Of a stretch of 64,000 nt of DNA, positions 30,487 through 40,565 are shown in pieces. The translations under genes were made by a program, and so were the position numbers. Every line of letters starts with the position of its first letter. Within the stretch, counting starts at the first letter, position 1. Source of the stretch: Bolinopsis microptera (lineage: Eukaryota > Ctenophora > Tentaculata > Lobata > Bolinopsidae). Where the stretch lies: the NCBI RefSeq assembly GCF_026151205.1, contig NC_087078.1:1321675-1385674 (forward strand), given 5' to 3'. The notes beneath the pieces are model-generated. The model made no database searches. It saw only the letters and a program-made list of their open reading frames with translations, and was not told the DNA's origin.

Positions 30487-31332
30487 ATGAGCAATTTCTG
30501 TGAATTATGCGATAAAACATTTGCTAGTTCACGCAGTCTAGCCAGTCATCGATATAGCTTCCATCGTAAGAATGACATCTATGAGAATAAAAATGTGTCT
30601 GATGATGAGTCCATTACAACAAACAACTCTGGAAACAAGAATGATCAGAAACACGAGATGAACTCCTTATCGAAGACAGGTAATTTAATTCAATAAATTC
30701 GAAGTTTTAAAAACAACATGAAAATCTGAAAATAATGTTACACTGTCAAGCTGTTTAATATTGTTTTTTACACCCTATGCAATCTTGCAATACAAAATTC
30801 AGGTGATAGTATGGACGATGAATATCCTACCGACACTGATGATAGCATGGATGAAGATAAAGATGATGATTCTACAAAGGATTACTCAAGTGACAATGAA
30901 TCAATAAATGAAGACAATGACCTCAATGAAAGTACAGACGATGAAAGTTCCTCATATAGTAGCAATGATCATCCACGTGTAAAGCGCAGACGAAAAATGA
31001 CAAGACTTAAAGCTGGCTCTAATATGCTAACCAAGACTCTGCGGTCAATTGAGAAACATTTAAAGAACCAAGCCTGCCAAGAGGATGACTGCTTTGATCT
31101 TTTTTCAAGTTATGAATTGAAGACTGATTTTTTCGTGATGCTAGATAATTACTTTCAAACAAGTGGATTACAGTTGGATTCTATATTATCAAACAAAGAA
31201 CAATTAATTTTCAATCTTGTACTAAAAACTGATAATCTCTTAATCCTTTGTAAACTTATAAATGAGAATATTCCCTTATTGAAATCAGTCGTTAAGAAAT
31301 GTGACATGATCGTACAAAGTCTTAAGTACTGA
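30487..31332 (+). CDS. C2H2 zinc finger / acidic protein of element B, two exons
   Basis: Exons 30487-30679 and 30803-31332 join in phase (GT at 30680, AG at 30802, 123-bp intron) to 240 residues. The start is the first ATG after the TATA box. The N-terminus has one finger (C-x2-C-x12-H-x4-H) with SRSLASHRYSFH, closely matching the element A protein. A long Asp/Glu/Ser-rich stretch follows (for example DTDDSMDEDKDDD), then a basic patch KRRRKM and a helical C-terminus (LKTDNLLILCKLINENIPLL). No enzyme motif. The last 30 codons lie inside the right TIR and are therefore also present, reversed, in the left TIR. It is probably a DNA-binding accessory protein; its role is unknown. Confidence 0.8.
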
Positions 31333-31772
31333 AAATTGCTGACGATTGACATTGTATTTTTAAATGTGTATGATTTTTTAAGTTTCAAACGGTTTGTCTT
31401 ATTTCTCATAAAGTTTATTTATGATATCTAAATAATATAATAATTTCACCGTTACACTGATAAAAATCTCCCCTACGGTAACCCTAAGTCACTGTGTGTA
31501 AGCGCTATACTAGCAGTATAAGTAGGGGCTAGTCCTACCAGTCACAGAGTGAATATAACCAGCCGAAGCTATACCAAATCATAGCTTGGTAACTGATCGA
31601 CTGGCTCTCGACCGGATTCGAACCTGGGTCTTCTGCTTGGGAGGCAATTGTGTTACCACTACACCACCCGGCCGACAAATTATTTTTGATTATGTGACAT
31701 TACCATATAAGGAAATTGGGTAAATGGTGCCTAACTTTTAGGTGATACAGCGGGGCCATATTGTATACTACT
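31243..31772 (-). repeat. Right terminal inverted repeat of element B
   Basis: Mirror of 22780-23310, including the tRNA-like block at 31602-31673. Mirror positions sum to 54552 near the tip, with one small length difference further in. Confidence 0.9.
31602..31673 (-). repeat. tRNA-Gly(CCC)-like block in right TIR
   Basis: Same A and B boxes and CCC anticodon loop as the left copy, differing in the 3' end (TCGAGAGCCA against TCGGGAGCCA). It points outward-to-inward like its partner. Confidence 0.65.
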
Positions 31773-31778
31773 ATATTA
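31773..31778. other. Right target-site duplication of element B (ATATTA)
   Basis: Second copy of the 6-bp duplication, following GTATACTACT. Confidence 0.85.
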
Positions 31779-31799
31779 TACACGGAGAAACCTTGCGCC

Positions 31800-31915
31800 G
31801 CTCCTACTAAATCGCTCGCCCGGGATTAGGGTTTATGTAAAACCGTTTTGTACGGCTGCAAAACCATAAAAACAAAAGTCACGTGAAATTTTTGGGCGAG
31901 CGAATTAGTAAGAGC
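31800..31915. mobile_element. ~116-bp MITE with 22-bp inverted ends
   Basis: GCTCCTACTAAATCGCTCGC at the left pairs with GCGAGCGAATTAGTAAGAGC at the right, allowing two mismatches. The right end abuts the tail of a LINE remnant. No coding capacity. Confidence 0.55.
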
Positions 31916-32245
31916 CCATAAATAATTATAAGGATTTTGTTCATTACAATTCCGTCACAACTGATAAAGAAAAAAGAAAAGGACAAGCAGATAGGAAATT
32001 GGACGGACAGAATTGTAACCAACAAAAACAAATTTCTGAGACTCATAAGACTGATGAGCTAATCTGGCCAGACTGTATCGGCAGCCCAGAGGTACTTGAT
32101 CACTTTGGCCTTAAAAGTAGAAATCCGCTCTGACTGCCGGATACATACTGGTAGACTATTCCATTTCAGCATAGATCTATGAAAAAAGCTATTTCGGAAG
32201 GCATGAAAAGCTATTTCGGAAGGCATTAATATATAACTCTGATTT
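31916..32245 (-). mobile_element. 3' remnant of a CR1/jockey-like LINE
   Basis: On the minus strand the last RT-ORF codons are visible, with SMLKWNSLPVCIRQSERIST and FKAKVIKYL, ending at TAG (32059-32061). This matches the conserved WNSLP region at the C-terminus of CR1/jockey-group LINEs. The 3' tail follows to about 31916. A 25-bp tandem duplication (AAAGCTATTTCGGAAGGCAT, near 32190-32225) breaks the frame. Only the 3' end is present, as is usual for 5'-truncated insertions. Confidence 0.65.
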
Positions 32246-33190
32246 CGTTAAATACTATTTTACTTTGTTTGAAATAAATTTCGTCGTACATATTGATCGT
32301 TATAATTGAATTAATACTATTTTAGAATATGAGTAAGACGTAGAAATGTCGATACGTTATTCAGCTATTTATTTCCATTAGAATCTGTCTTCACTGAGTC
32401 TATTCAAAAACAATCAAAAATTTGAATAAAAGAACTATCAAATCATGAGACTCAATAACACTACACGAATCTACCAGTTTGTATAGTATGGATGCGGATG
32501 TTTTATATTATTTTATACTTTCAACACTACTATATAACAAATAATTTGAGGTATCGAATTTATATTTTATATGAAATATGTTTATTATAACTTCCTTGAT
32601 ATTTCGTCCACACAAAAAACGGTGACTTTAAAATACTCCGTATGCACTATGCACTATGCATGAACAATGAACATTGTTAACGTCATAGTGGAATAAAGTT
32701 TCCTGGGTTCAAGCTGCCTCAATAGAATGGGGCATGATTTAGACAGTAAACACTTGCCCTAGTCTAGTTTAATCAAAGTAATGTGTATCACTAGCTCGCT
32801 TCACTCGATCCGAAATTAAAGTATATAATCCTACAACGCCAAGCTAGTATTAGTAATAAAGTTTTATGAAAGCACTCTGGCCAAGTCAGTGGATTCTTTT
32901 TATCTAATTTTACCTCATCCCATTAAGGAACGCGCGCTGGGTAACAAGAAACCTAGCCAAAGTGGAAGTCGGCGCCCTCATTAAATGTTTGGAGAAAATC
33001 GCTCGCCAAAATTTGTTGGACCAGGACGATGTCCTAGCCTGGCAGCTCATTGCGCGTCGCAACGAGCTTCGTTGTTCGTCGCCGTGCGACGAGCAACGAG
33101 AAAAATTGTGTGGCACGTCGGGTGGCACATCTTAACGGGTGATACGCGTATAAATTTCGATCGCTGACGTACAGCGAGCAGCACAGTTAC
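32246..33190. other. No gene recognised
   Basis: AT-rich to 32900, then rising GC content. Open frames at 32910-33167 overlap on both strands and show no family resemblance. Confidence 0.4.
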
Positions 33191-33268
33191 CTGGGGACCT
33201 CAGGCTATTATGTTCATAAACATATAGAGATTAGGCGGAATGACAGGCTGAGCGCGGCCCAGTAAGCA
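33191..33268. mobile_element. ~80-bp MITE, copy 2 (inverted relative to 14398-14477)
   Basis: Begins TTACCTGGGGACCTCAGGC and ends GCGCGGCCCAGTAA. Related tips also occur at 33594 (TTACCTGAGGACCTCAGGC) and about 33697 (TTACTGGG), so a further rearranged copy probably occupies about 33594-33705. Confidence 0.55.
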
Positions 33269-33984
33269 GCACAGCTGCGAGTGGCGTCAGCTAGTGGGAT
33301 TTCATCCTACAAGGCACATCGCGTTTACCTAGCTAACCAGGTCATTTCCGCCTCCGGCGGTCGCGCGCTACTGCAAGCGAGAGGGCTATAGTTAGAGCAA
33401 CACATCGCGCCACAAGTCAAATATTTATCAACATCTTGACTAGCAGTAGCTACGCGGTCCTTTTCCGCATGCGCTCGCGCTGTTGGCTGTGCTCAAAAAT
33501 TGACGTCGTCAATCAATTAACATCAAGATTTTAGTTTTACATTTGACCTTTATGTCAAAAAATCTCTGAATTTTCAATCGGTGGTCGATGTTACCTGAGG
33601 ACCTCAGGCTTCGTCCTTACTTCGTCACATGACGATCGGAGCTCGACGAGCGTAGAGAGTGCTGGCGTCGTCCTGTGATGGTCGACGTATTTTTGCTTAC
33701 TGGGATCCGGCCGAATGACGCCACATGCAACGTCAAACGTGTAGGGTAAAACTAAAAACGCTTCCCTATATGAGATCGAGATAATATGACAAAAATTGTT
33801 TTGGTCACGTGACCAGTCAATGACATTGATATTTGAATTTCGCTGCTGGCGGTTTGGTGGAGGGTTAGGGTCAACGTTTATACATTATAGGGTCAAAGTT
33901 AGGACTAGAGTTGTACTCTATTGACATTGTGAGGGTAATGGTTAATCACTAGCGACCTTTTCATCTGACCACAATATCGCAAAA

Positions 33985-34400
33985 TGCTATGTTGTATGTC
34001 ACGTGATAAATTTAGCCGAGGGTCGGAAGTCGGAAGTCGGAAGTCAGTAGACTCTGTTGGAGTCCGGCGGACTCCGAGCGGAGTCCAAGCTCCGCCGGAC
34101 TCCGCCGGATTCAAATCCGGCAGAGAGGTCCGCCGGAGTCCGCCAAGCACTCCGCCGGAGTCCGCGGCGGACCGGAGTCCGCCTAGTGGCTTAGTCCGCG
34201 GCGGACACTCCGCCGAGCCGCCGCGGAGCCGCTCGGAGTCCGCGGCGGACTTTAAAGTCCGCTCGGAGTCCGCTCGGCTCCGCTCGGAGTCCGCCAAAAT
34301 GTACTCGAGTCCAGTGTAAATACATTTTGGCGGAGCACCGCCGGACTCCGCTCGGAGTCCGGCGGCTCCGCCGCGGACTCTACTCCGCGACGGATAGTGC
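33985..34400. repeat. GC-rich quasi-palindromic (CTCCGCCGGA)-type repeat
   Basis: Many direct and inverted copies of CTCCGCCGGACTCCG and CTCGGAGTCCGC give a sequence that can fold extensively. Overlapping ORFs on both strands (about 110-130 codons) are composition artefacts. The local GC content is far above that of the flanks. Confidence 0.7.
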
Positions 34401-34436
34401 CCATTTTAGATGATGAAAGTAATTCAATCTAAAACA

Positions 34437-35108
34437 TTGTCATTTTGTAAGGCTTTTCGCTGTCATTTTGTGAGGCATTTTGATCAAAATTGATGATCAA
34501 ACAAACACATTTAGGCTCATCATAAGCTTACTGGGTTTAAGAATACCAATAATTAGGCAAGGGGCATCCAATATTGTAGGTTTACAACCTACCAGGACGC
34601 GCGCCGAGTTGGACTCGTCGACGGTCCAATATATGGAACAGATATTTTACGAGTATCACCCGTTAACATCCAATATAAATATTGAATATGCCATCTTTGT
34701 ATCATAAAATAAAACTGTCATTTTGTGAGGCATAACACTGTCATTTTGTGAGGCTAGGTCATTTTTTTTTGTCATTTCTTCTACCAAAGTCACTAAACCA
34801 GTTTTTTTATTTGACCAGAGTAGTCTTTGATTGACATAAGTCATGGTAGTACCTGGTTTTCTGGGGTTAAATTCTAAACTTTGGTCTCCATTCTGGGTAA
34901 CAGTTAGGCGGGGCAATGACTGAACAGCAAAAACGTCCATATTTATGTAAGAAATATAGATTCTATGTCATTATCATTCCTTGGGAAGTGTTAATTAATG
35001 CTTTTTCTTTCATACAGTAAAAGGAATAGGGTTCAATGTATAGGGAACCTAAGCTACAGCATGGTCTATGTGGGCTGTCATTTTGTGAGGCCTGTCATTT
35101 TGTAAGGC
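34437..35108. repeat. Three pairs of TGTCATTTTGTGAGGC motifs
   Basis: Near-identical 16-mers occur in pairs at about 34439 and 34460, 34718 and 34739, and 35077 and 35093, all in one orientation. They divide the ~670-bp region into two intervals of about 260 and 340 bp. The outermost copies read TTTTGTAAGGC instead of TTTTGTGAGGC, so the arrangement is symmetrical in type. A minus-strand ORF of 94 codons (34656-34940) spans the middle pair; no family recognised. Confidence 0.6.
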
Positions 35109-36884
35109 CGATACCCGTACTAAATAAAACCATCCATCATAGAGATTAGTGAAAGAACTGAGACTGTTTAGGGTTTCCACGTAATGAAACTGTTTTTATT
35201 TCTCCAGACCAATCACGCGAGAAGCGAACTTTCCATCAACAGTTCATGGTCTTGGGGGTTACACAGATTACCACAAAAATTCAGAAAAACACTCTTATAT
35301 CAGAAGTGGTTAAATTTGTTGTAATATAAGGACAAGATATTATAGATTTAGAGTGAACGATGCATAATTATAATGTTTAATGATATAATATATATCCATA
35401 AGTTTTTACCGTGTGCTATACTATGTATATAGCTTTCAATGTCAATTAAAGTACTTTAATTTTTGATTTCGCTTTGTTAACTATCATTATATTTATTAAT
35501 TGGATATTTAGTTTTTGGAGTATATCCATAGCCAGCCGCTTTGACATCGGCAATTTACATTTTTGTTTAGAGATTGTTGAGATTTACTCAGAACCTGTAT
35601 AATTTCTATCAGGGGTTACAGAGGTACCAAAACTCTTCCACCCACGTCGATAAGTGATTTGGACCGTTACCTGATCAACACTCCTAAACCTGAAAAAAGG
35701 TCACGGAGTGCTTGTTAGGTGGGGGTCTATTGTCTAAACTGCTTTTTGTTGTGATGTTAACTTGAGGATTTTATTTTTAGTTGACCAAATAGTTGAAAAT
35801 AATTTTTGAATATTTGTTAAATAATTGATTAACTAATAAATAGAATCTATTAATAATAGATGTGGATACTGGCGGGGAGGTGATACTTCTTTTTTTACTT
35901 TAATAGTATGAGTTAGTACCTGTTCTGCGGGTTGAAGAGACGCTTGTAACGCCTTCTTGTTACCCCCTTTGAAGGCCCCGAATTATTTTCTGAACGAAAG
36001 CTCAAAAATAGCTCCTCGTTGTGTGAATCCGGTTGTTTTGACCTACGCCATGTGGCCCGTCAAAACATGGCGTAGTGTGGGCAGACATTCGGGGAATAGA
36101 GGCGTATAAGTGTGGGCAGACCCTTAGAACCTGTAACTGCACTGGTTTCCAGCTCGCCATTTTTGGCGAGTGCCGAGTATGCAGTTCGATGTCTACACTC
36201 TACAATCTTTCTAGACACATCACACAGGATCAGTATAACGTCTTTCTAGTTTTGGAGATATTCATAAAAAACTGTAAAACACCAGCAAATTGTTATAGCA
36301 ACCTAACTCTTGCTCAGTCCAGCTTCCACCAGCAATCTGTTAATTCTAGCTCTATCCAGCAACCTCTGAATACTACCTCCTACTCTATCCAGCTTCCACC
36401 AGTACCCATCAATTCTTTACTACTGGAAACATTTCAGGTTGGCGGCAAAAAAATTAGCGGGGCAGCACATTAAATTCGACTCTAATTTATGAGTTCAAGA
36501 GATATATGGGCTCATACACCCACAACTGTGAACTTCTTAAGCACCCCAGAAAAAGAATGCTTGGCAGATTATTTTTCTACCCTGATTTTAGATGTAAACT
36601 CATTCTACAAAGTATGAATGATATGCAAGTCATCAGTCATGTCAGTTCGGTCGGATTAGTTTTCTACATACAGCCGTATGCGCGTGACAGTTAAATTTGG
36701 CACACTCACTGGAACGTCAACTTGCTTTTGTCGATATTTTATCTCCGCGCGTTACGTGTATAAGCACGAAATTCACTGTTTCCAGAAGGACTTTCGACAA
36801 AACTGTACCATATGGAATGGTCGAAAATCGAGTGTTTTAGTGAATAACTTAGAATATATTTTCGATTTTCTCAAGATCTGATTG
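35109..36884. other. No gene recognised
   Basis: AT-rich sequence. A 132-codon open frame at 36075-36473 has internal Ser/Gln-rich tandem repetition (CTCTATCCAGC) and no family match. The last part (about 36775-36884) is the diverged edge of the satellite described next. Confidence 0.4.
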
Positions 36885-37790
36885 ATAGATTTTCTTTAAA
36901 CTTTCCAGATAGTTAGATGGCTATATGACAGATAATGAGTAAGAGTTTGGGAGAATTTCTATATGCCAAAATGGAGATATGACTTCAAACACAAGAAAAT
37001 ATCTCCAAATTGGCGGTTTCTAGAGGAACACAGGTATATATTTAGAGATCTGAAAGATAAATTTTCTTTAAACTTTCCAGATAGTTGTATGGCTATCAGA
37101 CGGATAATCTGTGCGATTTTGGGCGAATTTCTATGTGCCAAACTTGAGATAAGACTTCAAACACAAGAAAATATCTCCAAATTGGCGGTTTCTAGCGGAA
37201 CACAGGTATATATTTAGAGATCTGAAAGATAGATTTTCTTTAAACTTTCCAGATAGTTGTATGGCTATCAGACGGATAATCTGTGCGATTTTGGGCGAGT
37301 TTCTATGTGCCAAACTTGAGATATGACTTCAAACACAAGAAAATATCTCCAAATTGGCGGTTTCCAGCGGAACAAAGGCACATATTTCGAGATCTGAATG
37401 ATAGAACTTTTTCAAACTTTTCAGATAGTTACATGGCTATAAGACAGATAATATCTGCAAGTTTGGGCGAATTTCTATGTGCCAAACTTGAGATATGACT
37501 TCAAACACAAGAAAATATCTCAAATTGGCGCGTTGTAGCGGAATGCAGGCATATATTTCGAGATTTGAAAGACAAATTTTCTTTAAACTTACCAGATAGT
37601 TGTATGGCTAGAAGACAGATAATCTTTGCGATTTTGGGCGAGTTTCCATATGCCAAACTTGAGATATGACTTCAAACACAAGAAAATATCTCAAAGTGGC
37701 GGTTTCTAGCAGAACTCAGGTATATATATTTCGAGATCTGAATGATAGAATTTATTAAAACTTTCCAGATAGTTACATGGCTATAAGAGG
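36885..37790 (+). repeat. ~173-bp satellite, left array (about 5 units)
   Basis: Units share GATATGACTTCAAACACAAG and AACTTTCCAGATAGT at ~173-bp spacing (36975, 37149, 37322, 37495, 37668). They are reversed relative to the array at 40566-43525, from which they have diverged. Confidence 0.85.
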
Positions 37791-40565
37791 AAGAGAAGGA
37801 GGAGGAGGAGGAGGAAGAGGACTGAGCAAGACTGAGGAGGACTGAGGAGGAGGAGGAGGATGAGGAGGAGGAGGATGAGGAGGAGGATGAGGAGGAGGAC
37901 TGAGGAGGAGGAAGAGGACTGAGGAAGACTGAGGAGAATCAGGAGGAGGATGAGGAGGATGAGGAGGACTGAGGAAGAGGATGAGGATGAGGAGGAGGAA
38001 GAGGACTGAGGAGGACTGAGGAAGACTGAGGAGGACTGAGGAGGATCAGGAGGAGGAGGAGGAGGAGGAGGAGGATCAGGAGGATAAGAGGACTCAGGAG
38101 AACTCAGGAGGAAGTGTAGGAGGAAGAGGACTCAGGAGGAGGTGGACTCAGGAGGATGACTCAGGAGGACTGAGGAGGAAGAGGAGGAGGACTGAGGAGG
38201 AGGAAAAGGAGGAGGACTGAGGAGGAGGAGGAGGAGGAGGTGAAGGAGGAAGAAGACTCAGGAGGAAGAGGACTGAGGAGGAGGAGAAGGACTGGGAAAG
38301 GTGGACTGAGGGGGGAAGGAGGAGGAAGAAGAGAACTGATGAGGAGGAGGATGAGGAGGACTTACGAGGAGGAGGAGGACTGAGAAGGACTGAAGAAGAG
38401 GAGAGGGAGGAGGAGGAGGAGGAGGAGGACTGATGAGGAGGAGGAAGATTGACGAGGACCGAGAAAGAGGAGAGGGAAGAGGAGCAGGACTGATGAGGAG
38501 GAGGAGGAGGACTGGCGAGGAGGAGGACTGAGGAGAAGGAGGAGGAGGAGGAAAAGGAGGAGGACTGAGGAGGAGGAGGAGGAGGAGGAGGTGAAGGAGG
38601 AAGAAGACTCAGGAGGAGGAGGACTGAGGAGGAGGAGAAGGACTGGGAAAGGTGGACTGAGGGGGGAAGGAGGAGGAAGAAGAGAACTGATGAGGAGGAG
38701 GATGAGGAGGACGTACGAGGAGGAGGAGGAGGACTGAGAAGGACTGAGGAAGCGGAGAGGGAGGAGGAGGAAGAGGAGGAGGACTGAGGAGGAGGAGGAG
38801 GAGGAGGTGAAGGAGGAAGAAGACTCAGGAGGAGGAGGACTGAGGAGGAGGAGAAGGACTGGGAAAGGTGGACTGAGGGGGGAAGGAGGAGGAAGAAGAG
38901 AACTGATGAGGAGGAGGATGAGGAGGACTTACGAGGAGGAGGAGGAGGACTGAGAAGGACTGAGGAAGAGGAGAGGGAGGAGGAGGAGGAGGAGGAGGAC
39001 TGATGAGGAGGAGGAAGACTGACGAGGACCGAGAAAGAGGAGAGGGAAGAGGAGCAGGACTGATGAGGAGGAGGAGGAGGACTGGCGAGGAGGAGGACTG
39101 AGGAGAAGGAGGAGGAGGAGGACTGAGGAGGAGGAGGAGGAGGAGGAGGAGGACTGAGGAGGAGGAAGACTGAGGAGGAGGAGGAGGAGGAGGAGGAGGA
39201 GGAGGAGGAGGAGGAGGAGGAGGAGGAGGAGGTAGACTCAGGAGGAGGAGGACTGAGGAGGAAGAGGAGGAGGACTGAGGAGGAGGAAGAGGAGGAGGAA
39301 AAGGAGGAGGTGAAGGAGGAAAAGGACTCAGGAGGATGTGGACTCAGGAGGAAGGGACTCAGGAGGACGACTCAGGGGGACTGAGAAGGAGGAGGACTGA
39401 GGAGGAGGGAAAGGAGGGGAGGAGGAGGAGGAGGAGGACTGGCGAGGAGGAGGACTGAGGAGAAGGAGGAGGAGGACTGAGGAGGAGGAGGAGGAGGAGG
39501 AGGAGGACTGAGGAGGAGGAAGACTGAGGAGGAGGAGGAGGAGGAGGAGGAGGAGGAGGAGGAGGAGGAGGAGGAGGAGGAGGAGGAAGAGGAGGAGGAG
39601 GAGGAGGTAGACTCAGGAGGAGGAGGACTGAGGAGGAAGAGGAGGAGGACTGAGGAGGAGGAAGAGGAGGAGGAAGAGGAGGAGGTGAAGGAGGAAAAGG
39701 ACTCAGGAGGATGTGGACTCAGGAGGAAGGGACTCAGGAGGACGACTCAGGGGGACTGAGAAGGAGGAGGACTGAGGAGGAGGGAAAGGAGGGGAGGAGG
39801 AGGAGGAGGAGGACTGGCGAGGAGGAGGACTGAGGAGAAGGAGGAGGAGGACTGAGGAGGAGGAGGAGGAGGAGGAGGAGGACTGAGGAGGAGGAAAACT
39901 GAGGAGGAGGAGGAGGAGGAGGAGGAGGAGGAGGAGGAGGAGGAGGAGGAGGAGGAGGAGGAGGAGGAGGAGGAGGTAGACTCAGGAGGAGGAGGACTGA
40001 GGAGGAAGAGGAGGAGGACTGAGGAGGAGGAAGAGGAGGAAAAAGAGGAGGAGGTGAAGGAGGAAAAGGACTCAGGAGGATGTGGACTCAGGAGGAAGGG
40101 ACTCAGGAGGACGACTCAGGGGGACTGAGAAGGAGGACTGAGGAGGAGAGGAGGAGGGAAAGGAGGGGAGGAGGAAGAGGAGGAGGACTGATGAGGAGGA
40201 GGACTGAGGAGGAAGAGGAGAAGGACTGGGAAAGGAGGACTCAGGAGGAGGAGGACTCAGGAGGATGAGGACTCAGGAGGAGGAGGACTCGGGAAGATTC
40301 AGGAGGAGGAAGACTCAGGAGGAGGAGGAGAAGGAGGAGATGGAGGAGGAGGAGATGGAGGAGGAAGACGATTCAGGAGGTGAACTCAGGAAGAGGAGGA
40401 CTCAGGAGGAGGAGAAGGAGGAGGACTCAGGAGGAGGAGGACTCAGGAGGAGGAGGATTCAGGAGGATTCAGGAGGAAGAAGACTCAGGAGGAGGAGGAG
40501 GATGAGGACTGAGGAGGACTGAGGAGGACTGAGGAAGAGGAGAAGGAGGAAATGGAGGAGGAAGA
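37791..40565 (+). repeat. 2.8-kb polypurine (GGA)n core with higher-order blocks
   Basis: Almost all purine on the plus strand, mostly AGGAGG broken by ACTGAGG, ACTCAGG and GAAGAAG. Long blocks recur: the motif GGTGAAGGAGGAAGAAGACT near 38238, 38588 and 38808, and GGAGGTAGACTCAGGAGG near 39228, 39603 and 39973. Such DNA can form triplex or G-rich structures. Glu/Arg/Gly-rich open frames within it are artefacts. Confidence 0.9.

Larger units (their letters stand above)
22780..31772. mobile_element. Element B: 8,993-bp compact Polinton-like element with protein-primed polymerase
   Basis: The tips are AGTAGTATACAATATGG and its complement. ATATTA flanks the element at 22774-22779 and 31773-31778. 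Terminal inverted repeats are 22780-23310 and 31243-31772. Cargo, left to right: left TIR, non-coding stretch, four-copy promoter, family B DNA polymerase, an 11/12-bp satellite, a spliced C2H2 gene that ends inside the right TIR. The 6-bp duplication, long TIRs and protein-primed-type polymerase are Polinton/Maverick features, but those are usually 15-20 kb with integrase, protease, ATPase and capsid genes. None of these is visible here. So it is either a minimal autonomous element using another integration enzyme or a deletion derivative mobilised in trans. The polymerase ORF is unbroken, suggesting recent activity. Confidence 0.9.

Noticed and set aside
22780-31772. Hidden integrase, protease, ATPase or capsid gene in element B
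   Set aside because: I read the remaining stretches (23311-24176 and 28543-30486) in all frames and found no catalytic motif or long open frame. Short or heavily spliced genes cannot be fully excluded.
33905-34319. Overlapping 110-130-codon ORFs on both strands
   Set aside because: They come from the GC-rich quasi-palindromic repeat; mirrored Arg/Ser/Ala/Gly composition on both strands.
36075-36473. 132-codon ORF as a gene
   Set aside because: Low-complexity Ser/Gln tandem repetition, no splice or family support.
40080-40522. Glu/Arg-rich ORFs
   Set aside because: Polypurine repeat artefacts.
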